Assembly (NCBI RefSeq): GCF_001522545.3
Contig: NC_031774.1
Coordinates: forward strand, 16,678,296-16,742,295
DNA: 64,000 nucleotides
Reading direction: 5' to 3'
DNA from: Parus major
Taxonomy: Eukaryota > Chordata > Aves > Passeriformes > Paridae
Shown: positions 12,144 to 24,642 of the stretch, one piece after another
How positions within the stretch are numbered: the stretch's first letter is position 1
Layout of the letters: each line of letters opens with the position of its first letter
Position numbers and translations under genes: made by a program
Notes under the pieces: generated by a model
Database searches by the model: none
Told to the model about the DNA's origin: nothing
What the model saw: the letters and a program-made list of their open reading frames with translations, nothing else

Positions 12144-15100
12144 AAAAGAATGAGGAAGGGACTTTCCTGACACTTAGAGGTAAAACTGAGGCTCATCAGG
12201 AAGCAAAAGGAAGGACAAGTACATCTTGCACTGGCCTGGAGCAGACAATTGGTGAAAATGCAAGAGAAAGAGTCTCCCTCTGTGTGCTCTAGCAAGAACC
12301 AAGAAGTTGCAATAGTGTTTAATCAGAAACTAATAAAGTCAAAGAACTCGGGTTTTTAAAACCAGTGTTTCCTGGGGCCACGGTCTGCGTATATAATTAA
12401 TTGCAGCTTCAGCCACTGTCTTCTGCCCACAAGCACCTGCTTGTGCTCAAGTGCAGGCATCAGCAACCAGCTGAGGCAGCAGGAAAGAAGCCACTGAAAC
12501 ATCCCTGTACTTTTTATACTATTGAAATGCCAATGAATGCCACAGCAGCTTTAGTTCCTCTCTTTTAAAAAGGAGATCACAGAATGGCAACTAGATAGGC
12601 TCTGCAACTCAAAATTTTTCATGCAAGAGCAAATTCAAATGTTTCCAACAAACTGCACCTGATTTTGTCCAAATGATGCCTTTAAAAGTCCAAGAGAGAG
12701 ACAGGCATTTTATCATTGTTTAGCTTCCTATTACTGCTGGTGTAAGGGGAAATACACTGCTCTGTAGCCAGAGGCCACTGCCATGTAATCTGTTCTTAGA
12801 CACAGCAACAGCTGAATTACTTGTGCGTCACGTCCCCTGGTTTGTTTAAATAAAGTACATCGTAATAAGCTCACAGACACAGGCTCAAAATGTTAAGCTG
12901 CAGCTGTGCAGATTCTTGGCTCGTTTAGAGAATGAAGCCAGTAAGGTACTTCTCAATGAGATAGTCCAAGACCTTAAAAAAACCCCAATCTTCTTTATTT
13001 TTAGTGAAACTAGGGGTAAAAGCTTTAAATATGAATTCTTGCCTTGCTGCTTCTTGTTTCAAATGAGTTTGAATGTTGCAGCAAATATGGGGGAAGGGCT
13101 GGGTGAAACTAGGCAGGTAAATCAAATCAATTTCTTACTCAAAAGCCTGACGCTGCAAAGTAACTACCACGTTATTAAGTCAATTCTTCTTAACCATTAT
13201 GGATTTTGGTGACAAAAGCCTCACCAGTGTGTTGGAGGAATTTCAGGTGAGTGAACACTAAAGTGCATGGTTTTTGTGACACACCTAATTACAGAACATT
13301 CAGGATACATTTGATTCTGATTTTGTAGAAGGAAACTTTTGGTTACATATAATGAGGCTCTTCTTCCGATTATTAAAGTGGTTGGGAAAAAAGAATGCCC
13401 ATCCTCAACAGCAGTGACACAGGCAAAGCTGGGAGTCATTGTGGTCTAACTGTGCCATTTCTTTTCCAGAATGAAACTCCCTTTGCAGCAGGTTTTCTTC
13501 ATATACTTCATATATTGCTCCAAAGCTGACTGACACAAAAGAGTTCCCTTTCTCCAGTTACATTTCCCAACAACTGTTGCTCTCAGCAAGCCTCCTCTGC
13601 CTTCATGAATTAGCCTCGTGTTCCACAGATCTCACAACCTACCCTCAAATCCCTTGTCTCCCTCCTGTGCCATCCCTCACTCCAATCGTCTTTCCCCACA
13701 CATGCTCCTGATCCACTTCTTTCCTTCCTGTACCAGTAAATGGTAATTTTGGCTTGATCTCTAGTGGCCACAAGAGCACACCTGTGCCAGGGTGTAAAGG
13801 CTCCTCTGAACTATGCTCATGTATTGAAATCCCACGCACACTGAATCCAGGCCAGCAGCAAAGGCAAACACTCCTTTCAAAACCTACGCTCATGCTGAGC
13901 ATATTCCCAGGTTATCTGTATTCAGCCTCCTTACCTTTTGTTTTCTTTTTAAATTTTAAAATAGATAATCACTTTCATTTGTCCTCAACAGTCATCAGTA
14001 TAATCTCAGATAAACAAATTGGGAAGGATGCTAATTAACATGATACATGCTGTTGAGCCTTTGTTTGCCAAGAGACATGAAAGATGGGTTGCATTTGTGT
14101 TTGGAGTGCTAACAACCTGTTATCTCCAACTACTCAGACCCAAAAAAGAGCACCAATCCCCCCATCCACCTAGGGATGCACATGTCAATAGAGCTTTGGA
14201 TCCAATTAGCTGCCACAAAGGCTTCAGGACTGCAGAGACAAGTGAAAGCAGGGAGACAAGGCACTTCCCTTGTAGGAATGAATGACCCCCATGTGATTAG
14301 GTACCAGGAACAGTGACATTGGACATATAATCCTTTGCAGATGCTGCAGGCTGGAAAAGGGGAAGGCAGCACTTTGCTCACTGAGATGAAGAACTTGGCC
14401 ATTTGCCCACTGAGCCATTTGCTGCAGCCATCCCATGGGATCAAACTTGGCTTCAATTATTTACCATACTCATTTACTTAGCTTAAAAGTGAATGAGAGA
14501 GCATTCAAATAAGAGAGAGCACTACTAAAATATCAGAGGAGGAGGGATAAAGCAAATCATGCCCTGGGCTCCCACTATGGGAAGAAGATGAACGAGGCCC
14601 CCACACTAAATGTGGGATATCTGCAAATCCGTTTATCCAGTTAACTTAATTCCCTCATACATTTATGACTTTGGTAGAAAAACACAAACCAAAATACAGA
14701 TTTGTTCATTGCTGTAAGGTAAAAACAACTCTGTAAACATCAAAACAATTGCATCCTCCCTGTATCAGGTTTCTGGTGTCACCTGAGACTTGCTAGGGCC
14801 ACGGGGAAGGCTCTAAGCTCCTATCCATAGGCATGGGCATTGCCACCTCTTGGTGTCAGAGCTGCTCTGCTGAACACAGACCTCAGCTCCATTGGCACCA
14901 GTAACAACTGGGCAAGCTGCAAAGATGCTGGGGGAGAGGGCTGGCTAATTTCCTCAGGGGTAGAAATTTTCCCTATTCCTTAGAACAAGGAAAACAAATG
15001 TGCTGATAAGCCAGCTTTCTCTGAGCCAGATCTAAAAGAATCATTTAAAAACAAAACCCACTGAAGGGTTAAAATCTGCTACTCTGCCTGGAGAAACTTG

Positions 15101-16987
15101 TCTGGCAAGAGTGATTCTGTGGAAACAGATTGAAAGAGCTGTGTATTCCTAGATCCAGGGAACGTTAATCCTTAGGGGAAGGCAAGGATTGCATACAGCC
15201 TGCTTTATTATTCTTAAGATAAGCTTTCTCTGAAATTAACTTACTTTAAATAAATAATGCTGTGAGGAGAACTACCATCATCCTTGGAGGAAACAGAGCA
15301 GCAGGCGAAGTCAAGTGCACTCCAGTGGGCTTCATTCCTCTGGCAGTGTGGTCTCTGCTCAGTCTGGAAGTAGGAAAGGTGCACAATGCACCCCTTGAGA
15401 AAGAGGGCAGCACAAATCCAAAAATCTAGGACAAACAGTGGGCTTTGGAGGAACAGCTGGATACCTGGCAGAAACTCAACAAAACCAGTGCAAGAGTTGC
15501 CTGGCGAAAGACCAGAGGAGGTGATGATCCCCCTTACCTATCTTCCTTGAAAAGTGCTATTTTCTTCCAATCACTTGGAAAAACAAAGGACATGCTAAAT
15601 GCCAGCTCATCAGCTGGCAAGAATCTTCCTGACAATGGAGCTGCTCACATTTATGCAACTTGGCATCTTCATGTGGTTCTGCAGTGGCTCAGACACATGA
15701 TTCTATGAGGGTACATGCAAGCTTGGAAACCACTTCCTCTCCAAACCCATGACCCTGACACCATGGGTGTTCTGACCTTCAGCAACTGGAATTACTGGGT
15801 TTAATTCCCAGATAAGCTTTTCAGTGATGATATCATAAACTGGTAAACAAAATGTCTTGGAAAGCTGGTAAATAACCAAAGTAACAGAAGTGAATAACTG
15901 CTATTAAATGCCTCCCTTGTTTTAACAAAACAAACAATTGCAGCTCTTCAACACACTTCACTGAAAGCAGATTTAATCTTGAATGGAATGATTTGGGACT
16001 CAGTCACTGCAAATGAATAAACTACATGGAGATTGCTTCCCATAATAACAGAAAACAAGCAAATAAACAAACTGCCAGTCACAATTATATGGTACCAAAT
16101 GCAGGTTTCCAACACTCTCTTCTTCAAATGATGTCAGAACAAAGCCACATTTCTCACTGGAAGTCACATGAGTTGAATGAAGAAGGAAATATGGTTGATA
16201 CCCCATATGTTAAACAGAGATAAGTGACAGTGCCTTCACCAAGTGAGAGACTGGATGTTCCACACAGAACAGAACTGCATGTGCTGTTTTTGCACAGAAA
16301 AAGTGGTTTTTACCAAACGAGCAGCAGCCACCCTGCTAAGTGGCACCAAAGGTGCTGTGTTTTCAAACAGGCAGAGCTTAGGACCTCAAACGAGTTTCTG
16401 CCATGTGCCAGAGCCTCTACCAGGAATGGCACCAAGGTGCTCAAAGCAAACCAGGCAGACTGAACCACTGTCTGTGATGGTCTGGTTTGTTCAGGAACAG
16501 CCTCTGTCAGAGGGGTAAGTTATCCCTTGGAGATGAGCAGAAACCAAAGTGAAAGAATAAATCTGCCACATGTGACACAGTCCCAAGAACACCTGTGAGG
16601 GTGCTCCTCAGCTGCCTCTGGCTTATTTTGAATTTATTGTTCATGTTCCTACCTTTCAAAATGAGCCCCTCTTTCCTAATTAAGAGACTGACTTTTTACA
16701 AAAGAGAAGCATTAATCCCAAGTCTCTCCTTAAAAGTGGAAATTGTCTGCTCCCTCTCATTTCCCTTGGATTCTGATGTTCAATAACACTGCCTGCAATA
16801 GCTCCAAGACATTTTTTTCCATAGGGCATTCATTTGAGTCTCTCTAGCTACCTAAATTTAGTAGTTTTGACACCTCTGAAGAGTTCAAAATTGACTGAAA
16901 ATTGCTACCAGTGTCAGGGGTTATGGGGGCACAAGAGGAAAAAAGAAATCATTGCAGACACATTGAATGTATTTTAAAAAGTAAAAT
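12144..16987. other. Intronic stretch without a recognised element
   Basis: I recognise no exon, RNA gene or transposon family. Open frames of up to 108 codons occur near 14130-14456 on the minus strand, overlapped by another minus frame (14224-14436) and a plus frame. They have no domain I know and behave like chance frames. A 7-bp stem (GCCAGCT/AGCTGGC) lies near 15601-15618. Confidence 0.55.
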
Positions 16988-17047
16988 TTAAAACAACACA
17001 AGAAAAAACCCAAAAAACAAACCACCAAAAAAAAATTACCAAAACCA
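16988..17047. repeat. A/C-rich low-complexity tract
   Basis: The tract mixes A runs with CC and CCC interruptions (words such as AAAAAACCCAAAAAACAAACC). The same style of tract recurs at about 19978-20054 and 21954-21988, and as its complement at 11574-11630, 39238-39300 and 63502-63540. Confidence 0.85.
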
Positions 17048-17454
17048 GGATTCATTCAGCAGGGTTTTTAGAGGGTTTTAGATCCAAAGTTATTAGGTAT
17101 TTTTCTGATGCTACAGAAGGAAGCATAAAAATCACTGCTAATGAAATTTTGCAGATACCACACAAAACTTGCCATGCATTAAAGAATCTGCTGATATCAC
17201 TTGTCCTGCTTGGTTACAGAGCCTCAGGGCTTATTCAGATAAATACCAGAAAAGACATGTGAGGTCACACTACAAGATTGGAAACTATATTCTGGAAAGC
17301 AGGAAACCTGTGGAAGGACTGAAGAAATGGAAATGGACATGCTCTGAGGGCAATATTCCCAGCTCACAGAGGAAACAGTCATGGGTTTATTCAACATCAG
17401 CTGCATAAAGGCAGATTATTGTCATTACCTCTACACTGCAGAACTGATACCCAT

Positions 17455-17943
17455 GCTTTAAAAAATCTGCTGAAAATTTGAAAAGATTCCAGAGAAGGCC
17501 TACAATAAAAAGCCATCACTGAGAAGTGTGTTTTCCTTCACATGACTAACATTCTTGGAAAAACTAAATAGAGTGACATGGTCAAAAAGCAGTGTAATTG
17601 CAATCTTCAGGTACCCACATTGAGCAGCAGTTCTCAACAGAAGACAGCACTTTATTCTATCTAACACGAGGTGATTGAATGAGAGTTAATGGTTAGAACT
17701 TTTAAGACAGACAAATACAAGATAGAAACAAGGCATAATTTTAGCCATGAAGTAAAAATAAACCCTTGGAACAAATCACTGAGGAATGAGACATAGTCAA
17801 TGATGCCTTTAAACCAAGATTCAAGAATTTTGTAAAATTACAGTTCAGATGTAATTAGTTTGATGACAAGAATACTGATTGAAACACTATGGACTGTAGA
17901 GGACTGTAATTGTTTCATCTGGTCTTAAAATTTACAAATCTTC
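17455..17943 (+). mobile_element. Ancient CR1 LINE 3' end, heavily decayed
   Basis: The order of blocks follows the old amniote CR1 3' region. It runs 'aaaagattccagagaagg' (family: aaggttcagaaaagagc), 'cttcaggtacccacat' (ataagtacctacat), 'gaaacaaggcataattt' (gaaataaggcgtacatttt), 'cccttggaacaaatcac' (ccattggaacaatttacc), 'aaaccaagattcaag' (aaatcaagattggat), and finally 'ctggtcttaaaatttac' (ctggccttaaaatctatg) at the 3' end. Plus orientation is antisense to TSPAN4. There is no intact reading frame. Confidence 0.75.
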
Positions 17944-19977
17944 CCAACAGGCCACAAGTTTTCCATGGATAGGGACTGGGTTATTCATGCCAGATTATGT
18001 CACCTATGCCCTGCACTTTGACCTTTCCTTCAAATCCATCCTGAAAAAACAGCTGACAGCAAACGTATCAGTCTCTAGCACATCCCATCCTGAGACTCCA
18101 GCACTGCTCCTTTTAAACTGGCACTTGTGATCTGGGGCACAAATTCTCCTCAATCACAGCCTCAGTTATCTCAATGAGCTCTGTATCTGCCAAATCTGTA
18201 TCTCCCTTGTCCATGCCAACACTGCCTGTCCTCTGGGAGCTGTGTCATCCAAGATACACAGGCCAGCTGCTGCAGAGCCACCATACGCAGCAGGCTCATG
18301 TGCCCTGCAGCACATTCATGGCACTTATCTCAGAGGCTGCTTTCATGTGGCTTCCCTGGTTACAGTGTGGGAGCCTGCACGCTCTCAGACCCCAGGGCTG
18401 GGGCTGCAGGGACAGGCCAAGCCTGAGGACTCACAGGTGAGCAGCTCCAAGATGTGTTGCCTTAACTCCCCGGTTACAAGCAAGCACATTTTAGTCCCTC
18501 TTATATAAAGTTGGGACTCCAAGAGAAACAGCAAAAGGTGCCTTCAATTTAATTTTCCAAAATGAATGCCCCATGATTATTCTGCAGTCCAAACAATTGA
18601 GTTCTTTTGGCTCTTTTAATTTCATAGGAACACTCTGTCTCTTCCTTGTCCTTTGTCCTTTACCTGTCCTACCAGCTACTTCCCTGAGAATTTGCAGCAC
18701 TGGATGTAGGATCACCAGGACCCTCTCCAGACCATACCCAACTACTGCTCAAAAAATCAGGCATATTAGTGCTGGAAAAGGCAGTTTTAGCGAGAATAAA
18801 AATGTGTCTGAGACCAATTCTGCTGTTTATTCATCATTGATCATTTTCCTTTAACACATTTTCCCCCTTCTGTCAGGGGAGTGCAAAACAGCCTGTTTGG
18901 CTCGGGATGAGAAACAGCAGAACTTAAATATTAAATACTGAAGAGTCACAGAATGCTTTTGGAAAAACCTGTAAGTAACAAAAAAAAAAAATCCCAACAC
19001 CCCCAAATTAACCCAGCAGCATGAAAAACAATTGCAGGCTGGGATTAATCTGCACAAGTCACTAAATCCAAAGGAGCTACCTGGTACTTTTACCAGTATC
19101 ACCAGCTTTTGGGGTACTTTGAGAAGTCCTGTATTACTGGCATGGGAATTTGTAAAATACTCCAGATACTGAATCCAGTAACTGTAGTTGAGAATTCTGG
19201 CTTTTACTAAAAAAAAAAGATCTATTATAAGATGTTGAGGCCTTGTGGTTTATGCTAAAAGCTTTAAAATATTAAAAAACAAAAGGCAAGTCCCCTCCCT
19301 CCAGCTTAGTAAGAAGAAAGAGTTGTATTTGTCATTCTGCCTCGCTGCCATTGTTACCTCGCATGATTTCATCCAGTGAAGGCTGGCAGCTTCCCAGCTC
19401 TGGTGAAACTCTGGCATTGCTCCATGGGCTGATGATAGGACTATTTAAGAGATGCTGTTGCTATTTAGACTATTTATACTTGTTCCGAATCTCACAAAAT
19501 AATGAGTACTGGACATACAACACCATCACCTGAGCATCAAAATGCACTTACAAAAATTACTAAAGACCATTTCCTTCTTATGATACGCCTGTGTTTTATT
19601 GGTGGTTGTTTTTTGTTTTCCCCAGACTCTATTTAAATCTCTTTTTTTTTGACAAAGCATGACCACTTTAACAAGAGGCAGTGAGCAAGTCCCCTCAGCT
19701 GTGTACTTGTGACAAGCAAGAGCTCTCAAGTGGTCACACAAGAACTGCTTCACTGTGCAATGATCTGACAACAGATGGGGAAGCCTTTGATATCCAACTT
19801 TCACCTTTCTTGGGCTTGACTGCTAGAAAATGCAAGTCAAAATTGCTAGAATCTTTAGCTATGACAGCTTTTCCAAAATAGAAAAGAAAGATACAGGATC
19901 TGGCGTTTTTCCCTATTCCTATACTTCTTGATATAGTGTTGCTGGAATTTTCACCATCACATCTGTGAAGACAAATA
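17944..19977. other. Intronic stretch without a recognised element
   Basis: I recognise no exon or transposon. A locally GC-rich segment at 18174-18445 has two overlapping plus-strand open frames of 88 codons and a GTGAGC donor-like site near 18436. It is discussed under findings. Confidence 0.55.
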
Positions 19978-20054
19978 AAGAAAAAAACCAAACAACAAAA
20001 CCCCCCAAAAAACCACCACCAACAAAACAAGAAGAACAACACAACAACAAAAAT
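19978..20054. repeat. A/C-rich low-complexity tract
   Basis: This 77-base purine-poor stretch is made of AAC, ACC and CCCCCC words inside A runs. It is the longest of the A/C tracts in the window. Confidence 0.85.
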
Positions 20055-21558
20055 CAGAGGCCCAAATTACCTTTCTAATCAACACAGACAACATGTTGAC
20101 TGTAATTTCAGAAGACTCTATTCAATCTAGTGTTGCTTTGGGATATAAAAACCTGGCGTACTCTTCTGAGCGCTGGTCTGGTCAGTGGTAAGAGTGCCTG
20201 TCTCTGAATCTCAGAAAATCTGGAAGTCATCAAGAGAACTTCCAATGGTGAAACCCATCAGTATCACTTGAAGTGCTGCAGTATATTAACAGTGAAAAGG
20301 AACACTACAACTCTCAAACCCCATTGTGTCAAAAGATTGAGTGGCAGCAACTCTGACAGGAGGAAAGACTCAGGAATCACGAAGACAAAATGTGGGATGT
20401 AAATCTCACAGGAATCAGTGCTCCTGGAGGATGAAAAGCTTTGGGATACTGGCTTTGTGACACCACAGGCAAACATGCCAGTGCAGAAATTTCTACTGAA
20501 GGAGAAATGTGCCAGCTCTCTCTGCTGCCAGCACAGTCAGGGCTCATCAGCACCACCAAGAGATTCGCACAACTAAAACATGCAGGGCTCCAACAGCACT
20601 ACAGAGAGTCTTGGGACAGGGACTGGATTCCAGTAGTTCTGAAGCTGCAAAGCCACATCCCTGTGGATGTCAGACTGTCCCCACATCCCCAGACTTCATT
20701 AAGCACTATTAATTTCTTTGCTAACTTCACATTAGTGGCACCAATGGCCTTACAGCAAAATGCAGGCAGAAGTCTGTGAAAGAAACATTCAGTCAAGAAT
20801 CACAATTGCTGTAACCTGGAGGCTGAGCAATGAAGAACCATATCCATCTTGCCAAAGGGAATGTCTCATCACGTAGACAAACAATTTGTTGATAGATAAA
20901 TGTGCCACAGACAATCTAATCTTGGAAACAGAGCTGAGACCATGCAAATCAAAAGTAACAGATATTCAGCTTTTGCATAAAGCAGCTTTGCAGATAAAAA
21001 ATAACACCCAGCATACATGGAGTAAATGAGAGGACTGAAGCAAGCCTCAATTACTAAGCTCACTGTGCTCACCATTCCTTCTACAACAAAAAGAGGACAG
21101 CAGAAATGCTCAGATTAATCAGCCAGGGCTGAATTTCTTCCCACTAAGACAACTTATGCAGACACACGGAAGAAAAATAAAATCATTTAACAAACTAGAA
21201 AAAAATGGTGCAAAACTGAGAAAGCTGTGTGATCACTGGAACACTGTTTCACAACAAATATGTGAGGGCACAAAAACATACACAATTTCTGAAACACCCA
21301 ATGTAATCGTTGATACTAGAAAAGATAAACCCAAATTTTGATGAAAAAAAGGGTTCATTTGCAGGGTCAATTCAAGCAAAATGGATAGGAGAACATGTCT
21401 ATAGGCAAGATTATTCAAGCAGTAGAAGCACTCTCTGCTCACCCATTTCCTTTTTTGGGAAGGGCTTTAACGACTCTTATCTCTTTGGATTTGAGGGAAA
21501 AGAAAGGACAGAATCAATAGGATAACTATGGCTCTTCTGGCTATTTTAGGTTTATAAC

Positions 21559-21596
21559 CATTTGCAAATTGCAAATAACCAATGCAAATTGCATTA
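21559..21596. promoter_or_regulatory. Clustered octamer-like (POU/C/EBP-type) motifs
   Basis: Within 38 bases there is ATTTGCAA (21560-21567), AATTGCAAAT (21568-21575 core) and a canonical octamer ATGCAAAT (21582-21589) followed by TTGCAT. The words are seen directly. Any binding by POU or C/EBP factors is inference from known consensus sites. The cluster could equally be a decayed short tandem repeat. Confidence 0.25.
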
Positions 21597-21953
21597 AACA
21601 TCCGGAATTTGGGACAGGAAACTTTTAATTTTCTTTCACAAATCTAATTAACTAAATGAATATGCTCCAAGCAATAGCAAATCCCCCACGTGCATTTTTG
21701 AGAAAAGCCATTCTCATGAAACTGCAAACAGCACCAGGCATCCTCTCCTAGACAGGCAAAATGGAGGCCAAAAGGGACACTTTAAGTCTCCAAAAGAGAC
21801 TTGGGGTTATAAAAATATAACCTCATTTAAAAATACAATAGCTGAGAGCTTGAGGGTATCATTTTTGTCCACAGCAGACAAGCAGTCTGAGTAGTTTGGT
21901 AATGAGGACACAAGACTGGGAAGTGGGACTAGAAACCATCATTCAAACCAATG

Positions 21954-21988
21954 GAAAAAAAACCCAACAAAACAACAAAACCAAACAG
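21954..21988. repeat. A/C-rich low-complexity tract
   Basis: A short A-rich tract with CCC and CC interruptions, of the same type as those at 16988 and 19978. Confidence 0.8.
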
Positions 21989-24612
21989 ACAAGCAGACTG
22001 GCACTCAGAAAAACTAGCTGCAGCAGAGATTAATTTTTTCTGCAGAAGCATGTCACCCACCCCAATACACACCAGTAAGACAAAGCTCTGGCAGCAAGAG
22101 ACAAATTGCTATTTGCTATTACTCTCATAATAATGCCTACAGAGCCACCTCTGTTTTGCCCTGATTCATAATTTATAGAGGGGAGAAAAATGCCACCCAT
22201 GAAATTACTTTGGCCCTGTAGTTTTTAACTGTCAGAGATGATTTCTTTGAGATCTAATTCGTGATTTGCAGGCTTCATTAAGTTTTCGCAAGTAATTTTA
22301 AACTTAAATCACCATTGGCAAATCCATCATTTATTGATAGAAACATTAGGACTCTAATGCAGTGTGACTTGTGATGAAACAAGATAGGAAGGGTGGAAAG
22401 AAGTGCTCCTTTTTGCCACAAAAGACCAGAAAAATATCAGAGGGAAAAAATGAGTGTTTCTCTCTCTTGTCACTTTAAATGATACATGAAGAGTTTTTTA
22501 AGTTGTTAAAATTATCTTCTAAAACTTGGGTAAGGCGATACAGCTAATCTCAAGAAGTGTAAAGAGTAAGCTTTCTGTTTTCCTTCTTGTTTACAGAGAT
22601 ATTGTAAGGATGGGTGCAGTAGAATTCTATCCTATGAAAGACAAGGGAATAAACAAAAGCATGCCAAAGCAAGTAAAACACAACAGAGAAGCCCAGACAC
22701 TTAATCCCTCACCAAACTGAATCCCATGATTCTGGCTGAGGATGTGTTGAAACAGCAGAAAGATGATGATTCTATTTTGATTCATATTTAAGGAATTAGT
22801 GTATAGTTATCCCAAACTTTACCAAGTAGATAGCTTCCAAACAAACAGCATCTGAGCACAGTTTTCAGGGGCCTGTATCTATCTGATCCTACCACAAAGA
22901 ATCTCCTTCATTGCTTTGTAGCCCCATCCCTTCAGTGCAGCTTTCCACACAGACAGGGATTTATTTATTTTTATATTTCAGACAGCAGTTTTGTTTACTG
23001 CACTTTATTTACCATGCCACTGTTCCCCTTGTCCAGCAATTACTTTTTTTGGTCACCCATTTTGAACAGATATGATAAATAAAGCATTTCACACAAGTCC
23101 CATCAGTGCAGCTCCCAAAGAAAACACAACTCCAAATGAGGTGCAAAGCACTGTTGTCATGGAAAGGTGGGTGATGCACAAGCAGAAGTCCCTGCATCTT
23201 CTTCCCTGTGGCAAAGTGAGGCTGTGCACAAGAATTTACACTTTTTGCCCACAGAAAAAAAAAATAAGTAAAAGGGATGAAACAGAGACAGAACTCTTTA
23301 CAGTGCAACACTATGCAACAACATGAAAAATCAGGAATAATTTTAGGAAAAATTTGGTACAGTTTAAAAAGAGAGGATAACAGGATTACTCTGCCTGGGA
23401 GATGTTCTCTGAATTCAGTGAGGTTGTTTCACTCACGGTCAACAAATGACTGGCTGGCTGCTAAGCCAGATTTTACCTATTTTAGAATATCTACCCTCAT
23501 CACTTTGAGCTGTGTGGGTATTTCTGTGACTTTCTCATTTATTTTTCATATATAAATAATGAATAAGAATATATGAGAATAAGAATATTAAACAAGCTGA
23601 TTGTAATGCATTTTAAATAAACCTACTTCTTCTTTTTTTAGCTCTAAATTAAATGCAGAGTAAGCACCTCTCAAATGCTTGTGGCTAAATTTACCGCTGT
23701 GAACTTAATGGGTGTGCTGATGAAACATTTACATGCACCTGTTTTGGCCATAAAGAGAAAAAAATTTGCACATTCAATACATTCAGCTATACATTCAGCC
23801 TCTCCTCTGCCATGACTGCCTGCTTATTATGTACTAATGAAAGATTAAATGTGGAAAACAGTAAAGCTTCAAAGACTGGACTTTTAAAAAAACCCCAACA
23901 TTTTCAGACACTGTTTAGGCCACCACATAGAAGCTGAGATTTATAAAGTTCTGCCATTCACATTTCAATTCTGTTTCAATAAATGCTATTATAAAGTTCT
24001 CAGACTAGTAATAAAGAAGCTATTAATGTGTTTCCTCCACACTAATCAATTCAATATGGGGATTGTGATGTTAACACTACTTTACATTACTGCCTTCGTA
24101 ATTTCTCATTCTTCCAATATATAAAATAAACAAAAGGTTTTTGGATTCCTTATAGATTCATTTTTATCTCAAAGTGAAAGCTGTGTGAGATTTGTGGCTT
24201 CAGACTCATAGCTGGTGATAAGCTTCTCCTTCCTTCTTCTTCTCAAACTAAATATATAAAGAGAGTTTAACAAAATTAATTGCAGCATTCACTGTTCATG
24301 AATTTCTATGCTTGTGTAATTCATTTCCTTGCAGATAGTGAAGCAAAAGGGGATTCTCTTGCTGCCAAGGTTACAGGATTCATGAGTCGAGCCTGCTCAG
24401 AACTAATGGGGAATAAGTAAAGAATCCCCCTCATCACTCCTTTCACTAGGGGCGAGTTTTTAATCGCTTTAAATTACTTGAGGCCATGGGATTGCATTCC
24501 TTAGGATAGAGGGACAGACAGAAAAATGCAGCCAGGAAAACCCTGTACAGCCATTTCTAGCACAATTTGTGCAATGTCTAGTAAGAAACATTACTCCCAG
24601 CTTGGGGACCAA
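21989..24612. other. Intronic stretch without a recognised element
   Basis: I recognise no coding exon or transposon. The sequence is AT-rich. Two stretches (22235-22335 and 24245-24480) are candidates for conserved non-coding sequence and are listed as findings. Confidence 0.55.
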
Positions 24613-24642
24613 TCATATTCATATTCATGTTCATATTCATCT
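24613..24642. repeat. Hexanucleotide microsatellite, five copies
   Basis: Five consecutive six-base units TCATAT, TCATAT, TCATGT, TCATAT, TCATCT are directly readable. The third and fifth units carry one substitution each. Confidence 0.95.

Noticed and set aside
20175..20225. tRNA-like phrase (TGGTCAGTGGTAAGAG then CTCTGAATCTCAG)
   Set aside because: It resembles an A box and anticodon arm, but no B box, acceptor stem or TΨC arm follows. It could be a MIR head fragment, too short to call.
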